Shown one piece after another: positions 52,029 through 60,256 of a DNA stretch of 64,000 bases. A model generated the notes under the pieces. That model saw nothing but the letters and a program-made list of their open reading frames with translations. It was not told the DNA's origin and did no database searches. This DNA comes from Streptomyces asoensis (GTDB lineage: Bacteria > Actinomycetota > Actinomycetes > Streptomycetales > Streptomycetaceae), in the NCBI RefSeq assembly GCF_016860545.1, contig NZ_BNEB01000005.1, positions 3,038,001 to 3,102,000 on the forward strand, read 5' to 3'. Numbering within the stretch: position 1 is the first letter of the stretch; each line of letters starts with the position of its first letter. Both the position numbers and the translations under genes were made by a program.

Positions 52029-53366
52029 TTACCGGGCTTCCCTTGTCGTCAGTTCGTTTGCCGCGTGCGCCACGCCGAACGCCTGCGGGATCGGCTGGCT
52101 CGCCATGTACAGGCGGTCGGCGGTGCGGCGTGGGAGGGGGAAGTACTGGAAGGTGCCGTGGACGCGGCCGTCGGCGGTCATCGGCCGGGCGTCGAAGCGG
52201 GCGATCGTCGCCAGCCGGTACGGCTCCGAGCCGTGGCTGTCGAGGAGGGCGATCTCGGTGATGCGGCGGGCGCCGTCGGCGAACCGGGTGAGCTGCACGA
52301 CGACGTCCACCGCGCTGTTGATCTGGTCGTGCAGCGCGACGAAGGGGATCTCGACGTCCGACATGGAGGCGAGGGTCTGCAACCGCATCAGGGCGTCCTC
52401 CGCGCTGTTGGCGTGGACCGTGGCCAGGGAGCCGTCGTGGCCGGTCGACATCGCCTGGAGCATGTCGAGCGACTCGCCGCCGCGGACCTCGCCGACCACG
52501 ATCCGGTCGGGGCGCATGCGCAGGGAGTTGCGGACCAGGTCGCGGATGGTGATGCGGCCGTTGCCCTCGACGTTGGCGGGGCGGGACTCCAGGCGGATGA
52601 CGTGCGACTGCTGGAGCTGGAGTTCCGCCGAGTCCTCGATGGTGATGATGCGTTCGCCGTCGGGGATCAGGCCGGAGAGCGCGTTGAGCAGCGTCGTCTT
52701 GCCGGTGCCGGTGGCGCCCGAGACGATCACGTTGAACTTGGCCTGCACCAGCCCCGCCAGCAGGTACAGCATCTGTTCGTCCAGCGAGCCGAAGCCGATC
52801 AGCTCATGGAGGGTGAAGGAGCGCGGGAAGCGGCGGATGGTGAGGGTGGGGCCGGTCAGCGACAGGGGCGGGATGATGACGTTGACCCGTTCGCCCGAGG
52901 GCAGGCGGGCGTCGACCATCGGGTTGGTCTCGTCGACCCGGCGGTTGACCGTGGACACGATGCGTTCGATCGTCTGCATCAGCTGGTCGTTGGACGCGAA
53001 TCGGATGGGGAGCTGTTCCACCCGGCCGCCCCGCTCGACGAAGATCGCGTCGGGGCCGTTCACCATGATCTCGGTGATGGAGGCGTCCTCCAGGAGCGGT
53101 TCGAGGATGCCCAGGCCCAGTGCCTCGTCGACCACCCTGCGGATCAGCTGCGCGCGTTCCGCCGTGGACAGGACGGGGCCCTCGCGGCTGATGATGTGGC
53201 CCAGCACCCGTTCCAGCCTCGCCCGGCGCTCGGCCGCCGCCAGCGAACTCATCTCGGCGAGGTCGATCTCCTCCAGCAGCTTGGCCCGGTAGGAGGAGAC
53301 GAGGTGGCCGTCCTCGCCCCGGCCGCCGTTCTCCTCGGGGGAGGTGATGCGTGCCCGCAGGCTCAT
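52029..53366 (-). CDS. cpaF: CpaF/TadA-family pilus assembly ATPase
   Basis: A 445-residue hexameric secretion ATPase. The N-terminal helical domain includes VDEALGLGILEPLLEDASITEIMVNGPD; then ARLPSGERVNVIIPPLSL and the ATPase core with Walker A GATGTGKTTLLNAL, the Asp box and Walker B RIVVGEVRGGE with ALDMLQAMSTGHDGSLATVHAN. It drives pilus assembly (and retraction, as there is no separate ATPase). Length is typical for the family. Confidence 0.95.
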   Translation of the reverse strand: MSLRARITSPEENGGRGEDGHLVSSYRAKLLEEIDLAEMSSLAAAERRARLERVLGHIISREGPVLSTAERAQLIRRVVDEALGLGILEPLLEDASITEIMVNGPDAIFVERGGRVEQLPIRFASNDQLMQTIERIVSTVNRRVDETNPMVDARLPSGERVNVIIPPLSLTGPTLTIRRFPRSFTLHELIGFGSLDEQMLYLLAGLVQAKFNVIVSGATGTGKTTLLNALSGLIPDGERIITIEDSAELQLQQSHVIRLESRPANVEGNGRITIRDLVRNSLRMRPDRIVVGEVRGGESLDMLQAMSTGHDGSLATVHANSAEDALMRLQTLASMSDVEIPFVALHDQINSAVDVVVQLTRFADGARRITEIALLDSHGSEPYRLATIARFDARPMTADGRVHGTFQYFPLPRRTADRLYMASQPIPQAFGVAHAANELTTREAR

Positions 53367-53382
53367 GTCGGATGCCCTTCCC

Positions 53383-53784
53383 TCAGTGGTCGACCGGCAT
53401 CGTGGCCGTCTTGTGCGCCTCGAAGTCCCCGACTCCGGGGATGACGGACGGGATGGTGACGGTGGAGGTGACCCGCACCTCGTCGCCGAGGAACGCCGGG
53501 TCGCAGCTCGCGTGCAGCCAGGCGCTGGCCGCCTGCGCGCAGTCCCCCTGCACGTCCCCGTCGACGGAGGCGCTGCGGGCCCCGGTGCGGGCCGCCGTCC
53601 CGGCCTGCTGGGCGCCGTAGGCGATCAGGCCGAGCTGGACGGCGCCGAGCGCGACCAGCAGCAGCAGCGGCAGGAACCCGAGGTATTCGAGGGCCACCTG
53701 GCCCCGGTCCCCGCCGGTTCCGCGACCGCTCTCCTCCTCCCGGCCGCCGTTCACGCCCCCGTGGGCGGGTCCGCGCCCCGGCAT
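53383..53784 (-). CDS. TadE-like pseudopilin (1)
   Basis: A 133-residue protein with a Tad-type leader and core: DRGQVALEYLGFLPLLLLVALGAVQLGLIAYGAQQAGTAARTGARSASV, where the cut would be before Q-VALEYLG. The extracellular tail holds two Cys and an acidic part. It is one of two TadE-like genes in tandem; the second lies immediately upstream with only 1 base between. Confidence 0.88.
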   Translation of the reverse strand: MPGRGPAHGGVNGGREEESGRGTGGDRGQVALEYLGFLPLLLLVALGAVQLGLIAYGAQQAGTAARTGARSASVDGDVQGDCAQAASAWLHASCDPAFLGDEVRVTSTVTIPSVIPGVGDFEAHKTATMPVDH

Positions 53785-53785
53785 C

Positions 53786-54166
53786 TCAGTCGTCCTCTTC
53801 CTCGACGGCGCCCGCGTGGGCGCGCACGGTGAACGGGAAGTTCACGGTGCCGGGGAACAGGACGGGCACCTCGAGCGCGACGTCCGCGGTGACGTATCCC
53901 GAGGACGAGCAGCTGACCGTGGCGCCGGAGCGCCACGCGTCCCCGAGCTTGTCGAGCCCCGCCTGTTCGCACACTGCCTGCCGCTCCCCTCGGTGCGCCG
54001 CCGTTCCGGCCCGCACCGCCTCGTCGGCAGCATTCCCCGCGAGCGTGAACGTGTACCCCACGAGGACGAACTGCCACACCACCACCAGGGTCACGATGAT
54101 CAGTGGTGTCATGCCGAGGAACTCGATGGTGACCTGGCCCCGGTCGTGGGCCCGCCGTTGGCGCAT
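53786..54166 (-). CDS. TadE-like pseudopilin (2)
   Basis: A 126-residue TadE-family protein. HDRGQVTIEFLGMTPLIIVTLVVVWQFVLVGYTFTLAGNAADEAVRAGTAA is the class III leader plus helix; Cys residues near 66 and 86 could form a disulfide. The tail is acidic (VEEEDD). The ATG at 54166 follows GGAGGGAGTGAGG and lies close after the CpaE stop. It is needed as a minor subunit or connector in Tad systems. Confidence 0.88.
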   Translation of the reverse strand: MRQRRAHDRGQVTIEFLGMTPLIIVTLVVVWQFVLVGYTFTLAGNAADEAVRAGTAAHRGERQAVCEQAGLDKLGDAWRSGATVSCSSSGYVTADVALEVPVLFPGTVNFPFTVRAHAGAVEEEDD

Positions 54167-54171
54167 CGCCC

Positions 54172-55428
54172 TCACTCCCTCCGCCGCCGGAACCCGGCCG
54201 GGCCCCGTTCCGCGCCGCGGCCCCGTCCGCCGCCCCTGCGGACCAGGGCGGTCTCCGGCGCCTTCACCAGACCCAGTTCCGCCGCGAGCGCCCACAGGGC
54301 CTGGCGGACGGTGCTCCTGCCGTCGAGGGCGTGCACCCGTCCGGCGTCGACCGCGGCCTGGAGTTCCCGGAAGGCCGCGGGCACGGTGGTCGTGGCGACG
54401 GCCGTGCCGGTGATCTTCTTGATGAGCGCGGGCTGGATCTCCGTGCTCCGGGTGTGGCGGTTGACGACGACGGTCGTCTCCTCGGCCTTGCGGATCTGGA
54501 GCCGGTCCCACATCCGCACGGTGCGTTTGGCGGCGCGTACGGCGACGACGTCGGGGGTGGTGACGAGCAGGGCGCGCTCGGCGAGTTCGACGGCGGCCGC
54601 GCCCGCGCCGCTCAGCTGGGCGCCGCAGTCGACGACGACGACCTCGTAGCGCGAGCGCAGGGCGCCGATGATCTGGCGGGCGGCCCGGTCGGTGACCTCC
54701 TCGCCGCGTTCGCCCTCGCCGGGGGCGAGCAGGAGGGCCACGCCGCTGTCGTGGCGGAAGACGGCCTCGGCGAGGATGCGGGGCGAGATGTCGGTGATCG
54801 CGGCCAGGTCGACGACGGAGCGGCGGAACTGCACGTCGAGGTAGGAGGCGATGTCGCCGGACTGGAGGTCGAGGTCGACGAGGGCGGTGGAGCGGCCGGA
54901 CGCCTGTGCGGCGAGCGCGAGCTGGACGGCGGCGAAGGTCGCGCCCACGCCTCCCTTGGCGCCGCTGACGGTGACGACGGTGCCGCCGACGCCGGTGAAC
55001 ACGTCGCCGCCGTGGCCGAGGTGGCGTCGTACGCCGACCGACCACTGGGCGACGGCCTGGACGCGGTTCGCGAGGTCCTCGTAGTTGAGCGGGAGGGTGA
55101 CCAGGCCCCGGGCGCCGGCGTCCATGGCGGCGGCGAACAGACCGGGTCCCACGTCGGTGGTGACGAGGACGACGCCGACCGCGGGGAAGCGCAGGGCGAC
55201 CTCGCGGACGAGCTCCAGCGCCGGTACGGGGCCGATGCGTTCGTGGACGACGACGACCTCGGGCAGTTCGTCGACCGACTCGGCGGCGAGCCGGGCGAGG
55301 GTGTCGACGAGCTGGGTGGAGTCGGAGACCGGGGCGACCGGTTCGGCGTCCGGGAGCTGGCTGAGCAGGGTGGTGAGGGAACGGACCGAGTCCGCGTCGC
55401 CGACGGCCGGGAGGATCCTCGTGGGCAT
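54172..55428 (-). CDS. cpaE: CpaE/TadZ-like MinD-family protein
   Basis: A 418-residue protein. The N-terminal ~130 residues are an atypical receiver-like domain; the rest is a MinD/ParA-type ATPase with SGAKGGVGATFAAVQLALAAQ, VDLDLQSGDIASYLDV and VVVDCGAQLSG. The P-loop has KGGVGAT, so the Lys just before Thr is replaced by Ala; the upstream signature Lys is retained. TadZ proteins use this family to position pilus machinery at the pole. The tail is basic. Confidence 0.9.
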   Translation of the reverse strand: MPTRILPAVGDADSVRSLTTLLSQLPDAEPVAPVSDSTQLVDTLARLAAESVDELPEVVVVHERIGPVPALELVREVALRFPAVGVVLVTTDVGPGLFAAAMDAGARGLVTLPLNYEDLANRVQAVAQWSVGVRRHLGHGGDVFTGVGGTVVTVSGAKGGVGATFAAVQLALAAQASGRSTALVDLDLQSGDIASYLDVQFRRSVVDLAAITDISPRILAEAVFRHDSGVALLLAPGEGERGEEVTDRAARQIIGALRSRYEVVVVDCGAQLSGAGAAAVELAERALLVTTPDVVAVRAAKRTVRMWDRLQIRKAEETTVVVNRHTRSTEIQPALIKKITGTAVATTTVPAAFRELQAAVDAGRVHALDGRSTVRQALWALAAELGLVKAPETALVRRGGGRGRGAERGPAGFRRRRE

Positions 55429-55441
55429 GGGCGGCGGCCTC

Positions 55442-56149
55442 TCACTTGTCCGTGACGAGTTCGTAGGTCCGGTCCTGGTCGGGGACCGTGCTGTCGCCGC
55501 CGGGTGCGACGAGGGCGAGGCGGACGCGCTTGGCGAAGGACTCGGCGTAGGTGATGCGCTGGGCGTCGAGCGTGGACAGCGCGAAGGTGATGGGGACCGC
55601 GTCGGTGGCCGACCTGCCGCGGTCGTTGTCGTCCGGTTCGAGGGCCTTGATCTCGCCGATGTCGAGGACCCGGGCGTTGGTGACGATGATCTTCGACTGG
55701 TCGGGGTCGCTCGCCCGGGCGCCTTCGAAGGTGGCGTAGACGTTGACCGACGAACCCGGGGTGATCTTGCCCGCCACGCCCGTCGCCGCGTCGACCATGA
55801 TGGCGACCTCCTGCTGGCCGGGCTGGAGGGCCGGCTGCGCGACGAGCATGTCGCTCTGGAGCAGGGAGCCCTTCTTCAGGGTCGTCACGGCGATCTTGCC
55901 GCGGATGGCCGCCAGATCGGTGACGGCGGTCGGCGAAAGCCAGCGCTCGGGCATCGCTATCTTCTTGAACTGGTCGGCGCTCAGGGTGGTGTAGGGCGCG
56001 ACGTCGGAGCGCAGCTCGTACGCGGTGACCTCGGGGCCGACCTTGGACCTCACGTCGTCGATGACGGAGAGGACGCCGGCGAACGCGCCCAGGGCGCACA
56101 GGACCGACAGGAGCAGGAGAATCACGCCGCGGCGCTGACGGGAGTTCAT
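55442..56149 (-). CDS. cpaB: CpaB/RcpC-like SAF-domain protein
   Basis: A 235-residue exported protein with a membrane anchor near residues 8-30 (GVILLLLSVLCALGAFAGVLSVI) and an SAF domain (YTTLSADQFKKIAMPERW, AAIRGKIAVTTLKKGSLLQSDML). A C-terminal beta domain follows. CpaB in Gram-negatives helps the outer membrane secretin; the Gram-positive form has no secretin and probably binds peptidoglycan. It starts with ATG and is placed between cpaE and the zinc-ribbon gene. Confidence 0.88.
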   Translation of the reverse strand: MNSRQRRGVILLLLSVLCALGAFAGVLSVIDDVRSKVGPEVTAYELRSDVAPYTTLSADQFKKIAMPERWLSPTAVTDLAAIRGKIAVTTLKKGSLLQSDMLVAQPALQPGQQEVAIMVDAATGVAGKITPGSSVNVYATFEGARASDPDQSKIIVTNARVLDIGEIKALEPDDNDRGRSATDAVPITFALSTLDAQRITYAESFAKRVRLALVAPGGDSTVPDQDRTYELVTDK

Positions 56150-56212
56150 GGGCCGAGCAACCTCGTTGGGGGTCGGGTCGAGCGGACGGGAACGGACGGG
56201 GGGTCGAGCGGT

Positions 56213-57082
56213 TCAGCCGCCCGCGGTGAGCGCGCGGGCAGGACGGGCCGTGATGTCGGAGGCGGGCGGCGGGGTCGCGGAGCAGAAGACGCAGCGGTCG
56301 CCGATGACGTCGATGCCGCACCAGTGGCAGACGTTCTGCCGCACGGAAGTGACCAGCTGGTACAGGACGGACAGGTCGGGCAGGTAGGCGCAGAACTCGA
56401 TCGCCTTGCCGGTGCTCCACCAGTCGGCGGACTCGGCGGGCAGGTGGGTCTCGCGCAGTCCCTGGACCTTCCAGGCGGGGGCGAGGACGTCGGTGACCCA
56501 GTCGGACTGGAGCTGCCCGCGGGCGACGAGCAGCCAGGTGCCGAACTCGGGTCCGGGCAGGACCGTCTCCGGGGTGGCCTTGACGAGTTCGGGCTGCGGG
56601 TGGGCGAGCACACCGAACTGACTACCCGGAACCCATGACCGGGCATGCGACGTGAGGCCGACCACCGGTACCCGGTCGAGGCGGGCGACCGAGCCGAGGA
56701 GCGCGCCGGCGTGGAGGTAGTGGGTGAGCAGCCGGCCCGCGGAGGCGAGGACGCCGGGGCCGAGGTCGCAGGAGGCCAGCTGACGCAGCTGCCGGGCGAG
56801 GACGGACACCGCGAGCGGCGGGAGGTCGGGGCGGAACAGCGCGATGCGGTCGCTCTCCAGCAGGGAGCGGATGGTGTGCAGCCGCTGCTCCACGGCGGCG
56901 GGCACGGCCCGCGAGTACACGACGATCACGTGTCCGTGCTGGTCGACGAGGGCCTGGACCGCGGCGAGGGCGTCGTCCAGCGGCTGCCGGTCGAAGCCGG
57001 CGAGAACGGCGGCGGGCACGGTGCGTTCGTCCTGCGGCGGCAGCGCGAGGTCGGCTCCGGTCACGGCAATGGCTGTTGGCAC
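56213..57082 (-). CDS. zinc-ribbon protein heading the Tad locus
   Basis: A 289-residue protein I do not recognise. It has a mostly alpha/beta N-terminal ~245 residues with no obvious catalytic motif, then a C-terminal zinc ribbon: CHWCGIDVIGDRCVFC, two CxxC pairs 9 residues apart, near residue 260. No membrane helix is obvious. It is the first gene of the Tad locus and may be a regulator or cytoplasmic assembly factor; that is inference. GTG 57082 has GGGGAGC upstream. Confidence 0.65.
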   Translation of the reverse strand: MPTAIAVTGADLALPPQDERTVPAAVLAGFDRQPLDDALAAVQALVDQHGHVIVVYSRAVPAAVEQRLHTIRSLLESDRIALFRPDLPPLAVSVLARQLRQLASCDLGPGVLASAGRLLTHYLHAGALLGSVARLDRVPVVGLTSHARSWVPGSQFGVLAHPQPELVKATPETVLPGPEFGTWLLVARGQLQSDWVTDVLAPAWKVQGLRETHLPAESADWWSTGKAIEFCAYLPDLSVLYQLVTSVRQNVCHWCGIDVIGDRCVFCSATPPPASDITARPARALTAGG

Positions 57083-57296
57083 GCGCAGCTCCCCGATTCC
57101 CGCGGTCCGGCGCACCGGCGTTACTGCGGTGCACCGGGGTGACTTCATTGCGTGACTACCTCAGCACTGTATCCATGCCCCTGTGGCCGGAGAACAGCTT
57201 TCCGTGACTGGCAAGCAACTCTTCTTCGCGCAAGTCGCGCCAAACCGGGGCAGGTTGCGCGCGCCGGTCCTGCACCGGCCCTCCACGGCCGACCCC

Positions 57297-57322
57297 TTGA
57301 CAACAGAATTGGTCTGGACCAA
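57297..57322 (+). promoter_or_regulatory. chitinase promoter with DasR-type operator
   Basis: TTGACA (57297-57302) is a consensus -35. TTGGTCTGGACCAA (57309-57322) is a near-perfect palindrome, close to the DasR element ACTGGTCTAGACCACT, lying between -35 and the start codon. The likely -10 would overlap the palindrome or the CAACTC after it, so N-acetylglucosamine-controlled repression is expected. Confidence 0.75.
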
Positions 57323-57333
57323 CTCTTACTGTC

Positions 57334-59031
57334 ATGTCCCCAATCAAACGAAAGACACGACCCTGGACGGGAGCGGCGGGCGTCATGGCCGCCGCCCTCG
57401 CCCTGTCCGTGACGGGCGCGGCTCAGGCGTCCGCCGCGGACCTGAACAACGCCAAGAACGGCGGCTTCGAGTCCGGTCTGACCGGCTGGAGCTGTTCGGC
57501 CGGCAGCGGTTCGACCGTCTCCTCGCCGGTGCACGGCGGAGCTTCCGCACTGAAGGCGACGCCGGCCGGCCAGGACAACGCGCGGTGCGCCCAGACCGTG
57601 GCCGTGAAGCCCAACTCGACCTACTCGCTGAGCGCGTGGGTCCAGGGCGGCTACACCTACCTCGGCGTGACCGGCACCGGGACCACGGACGTCTCGACCT
57701 GGACCCCCGACTCGGCCGCGTGGAAGCAGCTGTCGACGACCTTCACCACCGGCGCGTCCACCACCTCGGTGACCGTGTACACGCACGGCTGGTACGGCCA
57801 GGCGGCGTACTACGCGGACGACGTGTCGGTGTACGGCCCCGACGGCGGCGGAGGCGGCGACCCGGCCCCGACGGTGCCGGGCACGCCGGCCGGCCTCACC
57901 GTCTCCGGCACGACCTCGTCGTCCGTCTCCCTGTCCTGGAACGCCGTGTCCGGGGCGACGGGCTACTCCGTCTACCGCGCCGGCACCAAGGTCACGGCGG
58001 TGACGGGGACTACGGCGACGGTGACCGGCCTGGCCGCCTCCACGTCGTACAGCTTCCAGGTCAGCGCGACCAACGCGGCGGGCGAGTCGGCGAAGTCGGC
58101 GGCGGTCACCGCGACCACGTCCACCGGCAACACCGGGGGCGGCGCCCTGCCCCGGCACGCCGTGACCGGCTACTGGCAGAACTTCAACAACGGCGCGACC
58201 GTCCAGCGGATCTCCGGCGTCTCCTCCCAGTACGACATCATCGCCGTGGCCTTCGCGGACGCGACGACCACGCCGGGCGCCGTGACCTTCAACCTGGACT
58301 CGGCCGGTCTGGGCGGCTACACGGTCGACCAGTTCAAGGCGGACATCAAGGCGAAGCAGGCGGCCGGCAAGAAGGTCATCGTCTCGGTGGGCGGCCAGAA
58401 CGGCACCGTGTCGGTGAACGACCCGACCTCGGCCGCGAACTTCGCGAACTCGGTGTACTCGCTGATGCAGACGTACGGCTTCGACGGCGTCGACATCGAC
58501 CTGGAGAACGGCATCGACGCGACCTACATGTCGCAGGCGCTGCGCTCGCTGTCGTCGAAGGCCGGCTCCGGGCTGATCCTGACGATGGCCCCGCAGACGA
58601 TCGACATGCAGTCGACGTCCGCCGGGTACTTCCGGACGGCGCTGAACGTGAAGGACATCCTCACGGTCGTCAACATGCAGTACTACAACAGCGGTTCCAT
58701 GCTGGGCTGTGACGGCAAGGTCTACTCGCAGGGCTCGGTGGACTTCCTGACGGCGCTCGCCTGCATCCAGCTGGAGGGCGGCCTGTCCCCCTCCCAGGTG
58801 GGTCTCGGTCTGCCGGCCTCCACGAGCGGCGCGGGCAGCGGCTACGTGTCGCCGACGGTGGTCAACAACGCCCTCGACTGCCTGGCCAAGGGCACGAACT
58901 GCGGCTCCTTCAAACCCTCGCGGACCTATCCCGACCTGCGCGGCGCGATGACCTGGTCGACGAACTGGGACGCGAGCGCGGGCAACGCGTGGTCGGCGGC
59001 GGTCGGCCCCCACGTGCACGCCCTGCCGTAG
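57334..59031 (+). CDS. GH18 chitinase with N-terminal CBM and FnIII domain
   Basis: A 565-residue secreted chitinase. Residues 1-34 are a signal peptide. Residues ~35-170 are a beta-sandwich carbohydrate-binding module (NGGFESGLTGW, DNARCAQTVAV). A FnIII domain follows at about 182-268. The GH18 catalytic domain spans about 275-563 with the active site FDGVDIDLENG, plus VIVSVGGQNG, MQYYNSG and MTWSTNWD. It hydrolyses chitin outside the cell. It probably corresponds to ChiA of S. coelicolor by position, from memory. No ribosome binding site precedes the ATG, so the message may be leaderless. Confidence 0.93.
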   Translation: MSPIKRKTRPWTGAAGVMAAALALSVTGAAQASAADLNNAKNGGFESGLTGWSCSAGSGSTVSSPVHGGASALKATPAGQDNARCAQTVAVKPNSTYSLSAWVQGGYTYLGVTGTGTTDVSTWTPDSAAWKQLSTTFTTGASTTSVTVYTHGWYGQAAYYADDVSVYGPDGGGGGDPAPTVPGTPAGLTVSGTTSSSVSLSWNAVSGATGYSVYRAGTKVTAVTGTTATVTGLAASTSYSFQVSATNAAGESAKSAAVTATTSTGNTGGGALPRHAVTGYWQNFNNGATVQRISGVSSQYDIIAVAFADATTTPGAVTFNLDSAGLGGYTVDQFKADIKAKQAAGKKVIVSVGGQNGTVSVNDPTSAANFANSVYSLMQTYGFDGVDIDLENGIDATYMSQALRSLSSKAGSGLILTMAPQTIDMQSTSAGYFRTALNVKDILTVVNMQYYNSGSMLGCDGKVYSQGSVDFLTALACIQLEGGLSPSQVGLGLPASTSGAGSGYVSPTVVNNALDCLAKGTNCGSFKPSRTYPDLRGAMTWSTNWDASAGNAWSAAVGPHVHALP

Positions 59032-59080
59032 CCCGCGGACCGCGGGAGCCCGCACGGCGGGTGACGGCGGCACGGGACCG

Positions 59081-59115
59081 GGGCGCCGCCCACGGCACGA
59101 CCGTGGGCGGCGCCC
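59081..59115. terminator. 15-bp bidirectional terminator
   Basis: GGGCGCCGCCCACGG (59081-59095) pairs perfectly with 59101-59115 around CACGA. It lies between the convergent chitinase and the small PH-like gene. Confidence 0.85.
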
Positions 59116-59147
59116 TCACGCACGTCGGCCCGTCCGACCGGCGTCCG

Positions 59148-59534
59148 CTACCCCGCCGGCCGGTAGTGGCCCAGCACCCAGGCCAGCTGGGCGAACCAGG
59201 CCTGGAGCCGCTCCTTCGGCCTGGCCCTGACCACGCACTCGTAGACCCTGCCGTCCGGATGCACGACGGCGACCATGAGCGCCCTGCCGTCGGGGCTCGC
59301 CTTGTAGTGGACGCTGCGGATCTCGGACCAGGGGAAGTCGACCGTGATGTCGTACATCTCGAAGGCCACGCCGGACGCGTCGACCACCACGGCGTTGCGC
59401 CGGTCGACGGCGAGGAACTCCGGGCCCGGACCGGAAGGCGGCACGGCCGGCTGCGGGGCGTACTGCGGCGGGGCGTACTGCGGCGGGGGCGGACCGAAGC
59501 CCTGCGGAGGGTACGGCGGCGGCTGGTCTGTCAC
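59148..59534 (-). CDS. small PH-like protein with Pro/Tyr-rich N-terminus
   Basis: A 128-residue protein. The first ~45 residues are Pro/Gln/Tyr-rich (PPPYPPQGFGPPPPQYAPP), and the remainder looks like a bacterial PH-like beta domain: EFLAVDRRNAVVVDASGVAFEMYDITVDFPWSEIRSVHYKA, then RALMVAVVHPDGRVYECVV and a final helix. The role is unknown. The GTG at 59534 follows TACGTT by 7 bases, so it may be leaderless; the stop is convergent with the chitinase gene. Confidence 0.65.
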   Translation of the reverse strand: MTDQPPPYPPQGFGPPPPQYAPPQYAPQPAVPPSGPGPEFLAVDRRNAVVVDASGVAFEMYDITVDFPWSEIRSVHYKASPDGRALMVAVVHPDGRVYECVVRARPKERLQAWFAQLAWVLGHYRPAG

Positions 59535-59657
59535 AGCGCAGAACGTACCTCCGCGACGCCCGGGCGCCCACCTCAGGTCTCCCCTGAAACATTTCCCGCG
59601 CCCCACCGCATTAGTGAGGTGAGGACAGCACGGCAACCGAATCCAGGGGGATCATCG

Positions 59658-60170
59658 ATGAGACAGGCCGCCCGTGCGGACGAGTACGCCGAGTTCGCGG
59701 CGGCGCGCGCCGGGCATCTGTACCGGTCGGCGTGTCTGCTCACCGCCGGGGACACGCACCTGGCCGAGGACCTGGTGCAGGAGGCCCTCGGCAGGCTGTA
59801 CGTCCGCTGGGGCCGGGTCTCCCGGGTCGACAACCCCGCCGGGTACGCGCAGACCGTCCTCACCCGCACCTTCCTCGCGCACCAGCGGCGGCGCAGCAGC
59901 CGTGAACGGGCCGTGGAGAGGCTGCCGGACGTGGCGGACGGCGCCGGGTCCGACACCCCGCTGCGGCTGACGCTGATGCAGGCCCTCGGGCGGCTGCCCG
60001 CGAAGGACCGGGCGGTCGTGGTCCTGCGGTACTGGGAGGACCGCTCGATCGAGGAGACCGCCCGGGCGCTCGACACCAGCTCGGCCGCCGTGCGCACGCG
60101 CTGCTCACGGGCGCTCGCCCGGCTGCGGGAGCTGCTGGGCGAGGACATCGGCACGTACGCCCGCCCCTGA
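59658..60170 (+). CDS. ECF RNA polymerase sigma factor, SigE-type group
   Basis: A 170-residue ECF sigma factor. Region 2 includes YRSACLLTAGDTHLAEDLVQEALGRLYVRW and DNPAGYAQTVLTRTFL; region 4 includes LPAKDRAVVVLRYWEDRSIEETARALDTSSAAVRTRCSRALARLRELL. The short linker is typical of this actinobacterial group. The ATG at 59658 has AGGGGG 8 bases upstream. A membrane protein of unknown function follows 86 bases later, possibly its anti-sigma or target. Confidence 0.92.
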   Translation: MRQAARADEYAEFAAARAGHLYRSACLLTAGDTHLAEDLVQEALGRLYVRWGRVSRVDNPAGYAQTVLTRTFLAHQRRRSSRERAVERLPDVADGAGSDTPLRLTLMQALGRLPAKDRAVVVLRYWEDRSIEETARALDTSSAAVRTRCSRALARLRELLGEDIGTYARP

Positions 60171-60256
60171 AACCCCGCCCCCCGGGGCCGGCCCGGGGAC
60201 ACCGCCCCGCACCTCACTTCGACCTCACTCCAAGCTCGTGGAAACGGTGGTTCACC

